A stretch of DNA of 46,125 bases from Betaproteobacteria bacterium. Its GTDB lineage: Bacteria > Pseudomonadota > Gammaproteobacteria > Burkholderiales > SG8-39. The position numbers and the translations under genes are program-made. Below the pieces are notes generated by a model, which ran no database searches, was not told the DNA's origin, and worked only from the letters and a program-made list of their open reading frames with translations. Below are positions 41,542-46,125 of this stretch, piece after piece. Location: contig SHXF01000027.1 in the NCBI GenBank assembly GCA_009693435.1, positions 1 to 46,125 on the forward strand, read 5' to 3'. Position 1 is the first letter of the stretch, and every line of letters begins with the position of its first letter.

Positions 41542-41708
41542 CTCGGCACTACCGACCCCTGCGAGCCGCCGCCATCACACGCCACAGCCGCTCCGGCGTG
41601 GCCGGCATTTCCAGGTCGCGCACGCCCAGCGGCGAGAGCGTATCCCGCAGCGCGCTTACCACCGCGGCCGGCGCGCCGATTGCGCCGGACTCGCCGCAGC
41701 CCTTGGCG
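41542..41708 (-). pseudogene. Duplicated 3' end of the downstream CoxL-type gene
   Basis: This 167-bp segment matches 42473-42639 at a constant offset of 931 bp with only about a dozen differences. On the bottom strand it encodes the last residues of a CoxL protein ([17 protein letters not shown]...[18 protein letters not shown]) and continues a few bases past the gene end. The copy is cut at 41708, next to the TumA-like gene. It is thus a gene remnant created by duplication; see the finding on the TumA/TumE module. Confidence 0.9.
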
Positions 41709-41715
41709 CTTCCCA

Positions 41716-42090
41716 TCAATGCACGAACGCTTCGAGTTTGATCGCGTTGGCGCAGGCGCGCACTTCTTTCATCCGGCCGTGCCCAGGGTGGGGCTTTTCC
41801 GTAACGGTTACCAGGCCCGCTTTATCGAGCGCCGCGACGTCCCGCGTGACTGCGCTGCGGTCGCGCTTCACTTTCTGCGCGATGGATGCAATCGATCCGG
41901 GCTGTTTCTTGATGGCTCTGAACAATGCCAGCCGCGCCGGTGTCAAGACCGCGAGCATATCCGCCGGATTTTCGAAACTGATTACGGTGCTTTCCGGAAT
42001 GGGCTTGCCTGCATCGGCGAGCCGCGCCAGCTTGCGCGCCCGGCCAAGGAAGTCATCGAGACTTTCCAGCTTCACTGAAGCTTGCTTCAT
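41716..42090 (-). CDS. TumA-like antitoxin / MarR-like winged-helix DNA-binding protein
   Basis: This 124-residue protein has an N-terminal segment (LESLDDFLGRARKLARLADAGKPIP) and a winged helix at about 50-105 (LTPARLALFRAIKKQPGS, RDRSAVTRDVAALDKAGL). It matches the HVO_A0114-type putative DNA-binding family that accompanies TumE toxins. Its ATG at 42090 overlaps the stop of the upstream TumE-like gene (42087-42089). It is the second gene of the pair and probably represses the operon and neutralises the toxin. Confidence 0.8.
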   Translation of the reverse strand: MKQASVKLESLDDFLGRARKLARLADAGKPIPESTVISFENPADMLAVLTPARLALFRAIKKQPGSIASIAQKVKRDRSAVTRDVAALDKAGLVTVTEKPHPGHGRMKEVRACANAIKLEAFVH

Positions 42091-42398
42091 AAGGACCCTC
42101 GTTTCAGCAGTTGATGCAACTCACTCTCGAACAGCAATTCGATTTCCTCGAAGCTCTCAAACGCGATTCTGGCCACAGTCCCGAGGTAATGCCGGTGATG
42201 GTAGTCATGCTGGCTGTCGTAACCCAGCACTCGCCCGTTGTCCCCGGCGAATAGGGAATGATTGATGTACGCAATGTTGTACCGAACGACTTTCCCGGCT
42301 TTGTCCACCCACGTTTCGACCCGGACCTTGCCATTTCCACGGCGGGCGGAGATTGCGAAAACCTCATCGACAACCTTTTTCAGTCGTGGTGCAGGCAT
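42087..42398 (-). CDS. TumE-like toxin (DUF6516 family)
   Basis: This 103-residue protein has VFAISARRGNGKVRVETWVDKAGKVVRYNIAYIN and GYDSQHDYHHRHYLG, the histidine-rich pattern of TumE-type toxins. It precedes the TumA-like gene in a 4-bp overlapping pair, a typical toxin-first type II arrangement. The family's cellular target is not known to me. The pair sits between an intact CoxL-type gene (starting its 3' end at 42479) and a duplicate of that gene's end, showing that it was inserted or trapped there. Confidence 0.8.
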   Translation of the reverse strand: MPAPRLKKVVDEVFAISARRGNGKVRVETWVDKAGKVVRYNIAYINHSLFAGDNGRVLGYDSQHDYHHRHYLGTVARIAFESFEEIELLFESELHQLLKRGSL

Positions 42399-42478
42399 GA
42401 CAAATCATATCACTCCTGATTCCGGCGTGGCGCGTTGTCGGGCGTGGAAAATGACGACGTCACCCTTCCAAATCGGCA

Positions 42479-44866
42479 CTACCGCCCCCCGCGACCCGCC
42501 TCCATCACCCGCCACAGCCGATCCGGCGTGGCCGGCATTTCCAGGTCGCGCACGCCCAGCGGCGAGAGCGCATCCAGCAGCGCGCTTACCACCGCGGCCG
42601 GCGCGCCGATTGCGCCGGACTCGCCGCAGCCCTTGGCGCCCAGCGGGTTGTGGGTGCACGGTTGCGACTCATCGGTCTCTGATACGAAATCGGGCAACTG
42701 GTCGGCGCGCGGCAGCGCGTAATCCATGAAGGTGGCGGAGAACAACTGTCCACTTTCGGGGTCATAGCGGCAGCCTTCCATCAGCGCCTGGCCGATGCCC
42801 TGCGCCAGGCCGCCATGCACCTGGCCTGCGACGATCATGGGATTGATCACCGTGCCGACATCGTCCACCACCCAGTAGCCGACGATGCGGGTGACACCGG
42901 TGTCCGGATCGACATCCACTTCGCATACGTGGGCGCCGTTGGAAAAGGCGAACGCCTTCGGATCGTAGAAGGCGGTCTCGTGCAGAACCGGTTCGCAGCC
43001 GGCGGGCAGGTTGTGCGCCATGGCGCCGGCGCGGGCGATGTGCTCGAACGAGAGCACGCGATCGGTGCCGGCGACGACAAAGCCGCGGCCGGGCTGGAAC
43101 TCGATGTCCTTCGCCGCCACCTCCATGAGGTGTGCCGCGATCAAGCGCCCCTTGGCGATGACCTTGTCGGTCGCCTGCGCCAGCGCCGAGCCGCCGACCG
43201 ACATCGAACGCGAACCGAAGGTGCCGGTGCCGTAGGGGACGCGGCCGGTGTCGCCTTCGACAATATCAATTCTGGAAAGCGGCACGCCCAGGCGGGACGA
43301 AAGTATCTGCGCAAAGGTCGTGCTGTGACCCTGACCGTGGTTGTGCGTGCCGAGCAGCGCCGTGAGTCCGCCGGATGCGTCCACGCGCAACTCGGCCGAC
43401 TCGTAGAAGCCGGCGCGGGCGCCCAGCGCGCCGGCCATTTTCGAGGGCGCGACGCCGGAGGATTCGACGTAGATCGCCATGCCGATGCCGCGCAACCGGC
43501 CGCGCGCGGCGGCCGCGCGCCGGCGCGGCTCGAACCCGGCGTAATCGGCCAGTGCGAGGGCGCGCTCGAACACGCGCGGAAAATCGCCGCAGTCATACAC
43601 CGGGCCGATCGGCGTGGCGTAGGGCATGGCCAATTGCGGAATCAGGTTGCGGCGGCGAATCTCGGCGCGATCGAGATGCAGTTCGCGCGCCGCCTGGTCG
43701 GCGAGACGTTCCAGCACGAAGCACGCTTCGGGGCGCCCCGCGCCGCGGTAGGCGTCGGTCGGCACGGTGTTGCTGAAGGCGAGCGTGATATCGATGGAAA
43801 TGATGCCGGTGCGGTACACCCCGGCCAGCAGCCCGGAATAGATCGCGCTCGGTATCGCCGCGCCCATGGTGGACACGTAGGCGCCGACATTGGCCACCGT
43901 CTCCACCCGCAACGCGAGGAAGCGGCCGTCGCTATCCAGAGCAAGTTCGGCGTGCGTCGCGTGGTCGCGCGCCTGCGTGTCAGAGAGGAACGACTCGCTG
44001 CGGCTGGCGATCCATTTCACCGACCGGTTCAGCCGCCGCGCCGCCCAGGCGACGATGGTCTCTTCCGGATAGTGCTTGCCCTTGTAGCCGAAGCCGCCGC
44101 CGACATCGGGCGAGATGACGCGAATTTTTCCTTCGACCATCCCGAGCTGTTCGGCCACCAGCCGGCGCACGTGATGCGGCACCTGGGTTGCCGCGTAGAG
44201 CGTGAGTGAATCGGCTTGCAATGAATCGCCGTCCGATTGCGGGATCGCGATCACGGCGCGCGGTTCGATGGCGCAACCGGCGATGCGCTGGTTGACGAGA
44301 TCGATCTTGATCACGTGCGCGGCCGCGTCGAATGCGGCGCGGGTCTTTGCCTCGTCGCCACGAATGAAGCGCAGGCAGACATTGCCCGGCGCGGCTGGGT
44401 GCAGTTGCGGCGCGCCTGGATCGAGCGCGCTGCGCGCCGACACGACAGCGTCCAACGGTTCGTAGTCCACCGCGACACGCTCCGCTGCATCGAGCGCCTG
44501 CTCGCGACGCTCGGCGATCACCACCGCCACCGCTTCACCGACATGACGCACCACGCCGCGGGCGAGCGCGTAGCGCGGCGGCTCGGCCATGGGCCCGTCG
44601 CGCCCGGTGACGCACCATAACGATTGCATTGCAGCGATGCCATCGGCCGCCATCTGCTCGCCGCTGAATACCGCGACCACGCCCTCGGCCTGCAGTGCCC
44701 GGTTCACGTCGATGCTGCGTAGGCGCGCATGGGCATGCGGCGAGCGCACCAGCGCACAGTGCAGTTCCCCGGCATGGACGATATCGGCGACGAAGCGGCC
44801 ACGGCCGGTGAGAAAGCGCCGGTCTTCCTTGCGCAGGACGGCGTTGCCGATGCCTTCGGTATTCAT
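42479..44866 (-). CDS. Molybdenum hydroxylase large subunit (CoxL/XdhA-like), orphan
   Basis: This 795-residue molybdopterin-binding catalytic subunit of the xanthine oxidase superfamily has AYRGAGRPE in the active-site loop and a catalytic glutamate in CGESG (Glu at about 749). CSFR of CO dehydrogenase is absent. It shares layout with the large subunit at 14300 but is clearly different in sequence. No medium or small subunit gene adjoins it in the window: upstream (to the right) is a divergent Bug gene, downstream is the TumA/TumE pair. Partner subunits must be encoded elsewhere, or it has lost them. ATG 44866 opens the normal N-terminus [22 protein letters not shown]. Confidence 0.93.
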   Translation of the reverse strand: MNTEGIGNAVLRKEDRRFLTGRGRFVADIVHAGELHCALVRSPHAHARLRSIDVNRALQAEGVVAVFSGEQMAADGIAAMQSLWCVTGRDGPMAEPPRYALARGVVRHVGEAVAVVIAERREQALDAAERVAVDYEPLDAVVSARSALDPGAPQLHPAAPGNVCLRFIRGDEAKTRAAFDAAAHVIKIDLVNQRIAGCAIEPRAVIAIPQSDGDSLQADSLTLYAATQVPHHVRRLVAEQLGMVEGKIRVISPDVGGGFGYKGKHYPEETIVAWAARRLNRSVKWIASRSESFLSDTQARDHATHAELALDSDGRFLALRVETVANVGAYVSTMGAAIPSAIYSGLLAGVYRTGIISIDITLAFSNTVPTDAYRGAGRPEACFVLERLADQAARELHLDRAEIRRRNLIPQLAMPYATPIGPVYDCGDFPRVFERALALADYAGFEPRRRAAAARGRLRGIGMAIYVESSGVAPSKMAGALGARAGFYESAELRVDASGGLTALLGTHNHGQGHSTTFAQILSSRLGVPLSRIDIVEGDTGRVPYGTGTFGSRSMSVGGSALAQATDKVIAKGRLIAAHLMEVAAKDIEFQPGRGFVVAGTDRVLSFEHIARAGAMAHNLPAGCEPVLHETAFYDPKAFAFSNGAHVCEVDVDPDTGVTRIVGYWVVDDVGTVINPMIVAGQVHGGLAQGIGQALMEGCRYDPESGQLFSATFMDYALPRADQLPDFVSETDESQPCTHNPLGAKGCGESGAIGAPAAVVSALLDALSPLGVRDLEMPATPDRLWRVMEAGRGGR

Positions 44867-45181
44867 GAGAGCCCTATGCCGATGCGCGGTGAAAAAATCA
44901 GGAGCACCATTGTACGGTCCGCCAGTCGCGCAAGCGCCTGGGCAACGCCATCGTTGGGCGCGAATTCATCGCGCCATGGTCGCGGGAAAACCACCGGTAT
45001 TCGGCGCGCCGAAGTTACGCCCTACGTCTGCGCCCTACGGCCGCATTGTGCGGAAATGATAGTGCCACCGCTCGGCGGCTCGTCACGCTAGACTTCCACT
45101 GACGACATTCAAGGCACTGCCGCTATAAGGCGAACCGATTGTGCCGGCCACAGCCGGCAATGCACTGCCGGAAACTTCCGG
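44867..45181. other. Divergent intergenic region, no gene recognised
   Basis: This 315-bp gap separates the leftward CoxL-type gene from the rightward Bug gene and should hold both promoters. Open frames exist on the top strand but resemble no known protein and have the composition of non-coding GC-rich DNA. TACGCCCTACG followed by TGCGCCCTACG (about 45015-45040) is a small direct repeat. No terminator or operator was recognised. Confidence 0.5.
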
Positions 45182-46125
45182 GTGTGGATTGCACTGAAGT
45201 TTCTTGCCGCCCTCTTTTGCACCGGTGCCGCCCTCGCGCAGTCCTGGCCGGACCGGCCGTTGCGCCTGGTCGTTCCGTTCCCCGCGGGCGGCACGGTGGA
45301 CGCCGTGGCGCGCATCGCCGCACAGCGGCTCGCAGACAGCGTGATGCAGCCGGTGGTGGTGGACAACCGTGCCGGCGCGGGCGGCAGCATCGGCACGGAA
45401 GCCATGGCGCGCGCGGCCGCGGATGGCTACACCCTACTGATGGGCACGGGCAGTACCCACGGCACCAACCCCAGCGTGCTGAAGAACCTGCCCTACGATC
45501 CGGTGCGCGACTTCGCGCCGGTCAGCCTGCTCGGCACATCGCCCTATATCCTCGTGGTGAATTCGAACGTGCCGGTGAATTCCACCGCGGAACTGGTCGC
45601 GTACGCCAAAGCACAGCCGGGCAAACTGAACTTCGGCACCTACGGCAGCGGCAGTTCCAACCACCTTGCAACCGAGTTGTTCCGCTCGATGACCGGCGTG
45701 GACGTGGTGCACGTGCCCTACAAGGGCGCAGCGCCCGCCATCACCGCTCTGATCGCGGGCGAGGTGCAGTTCATGTTCGACGTGGTCGGCACCTCGATGC
45801 CGCATATACGTTCGGGAAAATTCAAATTGCTTGGAACTGGCGCCTTGAAGCGACCGTCGCTCTTGCCGGATACCCCCACCCTGACCGAAGCCGGGGCGCA
45901 GGGTTACGAAGCGGGCACCTTCTTCGCGATCTTCGCGCCGGCCGGCACGCCGCCGCCTGTTATCGCCGCGCTCAATCGCGAACTGGTGCGCGCCGTGACG
46001 CAACCCGAGGTGCGCGAACGGCTCACCACCCTGGGCGTGGAAGTGGTCGGCAGCACCCCGGCCCAACTCGGCGAAACTGTCGCCGCCGAAGTCCGCAAAT
46101 GGGCGCTGCTCGTGCGGGAGCGGAA
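45182..46125 (+). CDS. Bug/TctC-family receptor (runs off the window)
   Basis: From GTG 45182 the frame is open to the end of the window (about 314 residues, stop not seen). The signal VWIALKFLAALFCTGAALAQS is followed by PFPAGGTVDAVAR, DNRAGAGGSIG, AADGYTLL and HVPYKGAAPA, all typical. Few residues remain to reach the family length of about 320, so only the last few are missing. No clear Shine-Dalgarno precedes the GTG, so the start is less certain. It is divergent from the orphan CoxL gene and may serve the same pathway. Confidence 0.88.
   Translation, partial: MWIALKFLAALFCTGAALAQSWPDRPLRLVVPFPAGGTVDAVARIAAQRLADSVMQPVVVDNRAGAGGSIGTEAMARAAADGYTLLMGTGSTHGTNPSVLKNLPYDPVRDFAPVSLLGTSPYILVVNSNVPVNSTAELVAYAKAQPGKLNFGTYGSGSSNHLATELFRSMTGVDVVHVPYKGAAPAITALIAGEVQFMFDVVGTSMPHIRSGKFKLLGTGALKRPSLLPDTPTLTEAGAQGYEAGTFFAIFAPAGTPPPVIAALNRELVRAVTQPEVRERLTTLGVEVVGSTPAQLGETVAAEVRKWALLVRER

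Overview
The window is GC-rich (roughly two-thirds G+C by eye) accessory or catabolic DNA. The most telling clue to the host is the number of periplasmic Bug/TctC-type receptors: seven intact or edge-cut copies plus one fragment. That expansion is typical of Burkholderiales (Betaproteobacteria), so the host is probably a soil or water member of that order. No rRNA, tRNA, CRISPR array or phage genes were seen.

Left part (1-12.6 kb): an IS21-like terminus abuts a truncated GMC oxidoreductase. A 242-bp AT-rich element with inverted ends follows, then a Tat-exported ABC substrate-binding protein, a Bug receptor, an RraA-like aldolase family gene, a GlcG/HbpS gene, two amidase-signature hydrolases, an ABC permease remnant, a single-component-type Rieske oxygenase, a TauD/TfdA dioxygenase, two Bug receptors and a TetR regulator.

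Middle (12.6-31 kb): a molybdenum hydroxylase (large, medium and small subunits, transcribed L-M-S) lies between two diverged direct copies of a tetR/acyl-CoA-synthetase promoter region. The right copy carries an 11-unit 13-bp repeat array and leads into an ADP-forming-type acyl-CoA synthetase and a crotonase-family gene. Next come a threonine-dehydratase-like gene, debris (a Bug/VOC chimera and a nitroreductase fragment), a VapBC module, a second TauD-type dioxygenase and a Bug receptor. A leftward CoA cluster follows: BKACE, SCP-x-like thiolase, DUF35 OB-fold protein and AMP-forming ligase, with its own Bug receptor.

Right (31-40.5 kb): a rightward catabolic operon encodes two Rieske oxygenase alpha/beta pairs, a complete ABC importer (binding protein, ATPase, permease), a 4,5-dihydroxyphthalate-decarboxylase-like protein and a Bug receptor. 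A small ABM-like protein follows. The simplest reading is uptake, ring hydroxylation and decarboxylation of an aromatic carboxylic acid, with ferredoxin and reductase supplied from elsewhere.

Right end (40.5-46.1 kb): an MNT/HEPN pair with a frameshifted HEPN gene and a TumA/TumE-type pair lie beside a duplicated 167-bp 3' end of a second molybdenum hydroxylase large-subunit gene. The intact large-subunit gene follows, and the window ends inside another Bug receptor.

The overall picture is a mosaic of peripheral catabolic cassettes, each with its own binding protein, separated by gene fragments, toxin-antitoxin modules and short intergenic tandem repeats. All functional names come from sequence motifs recognised by eye; substrates are inferred, not shown.
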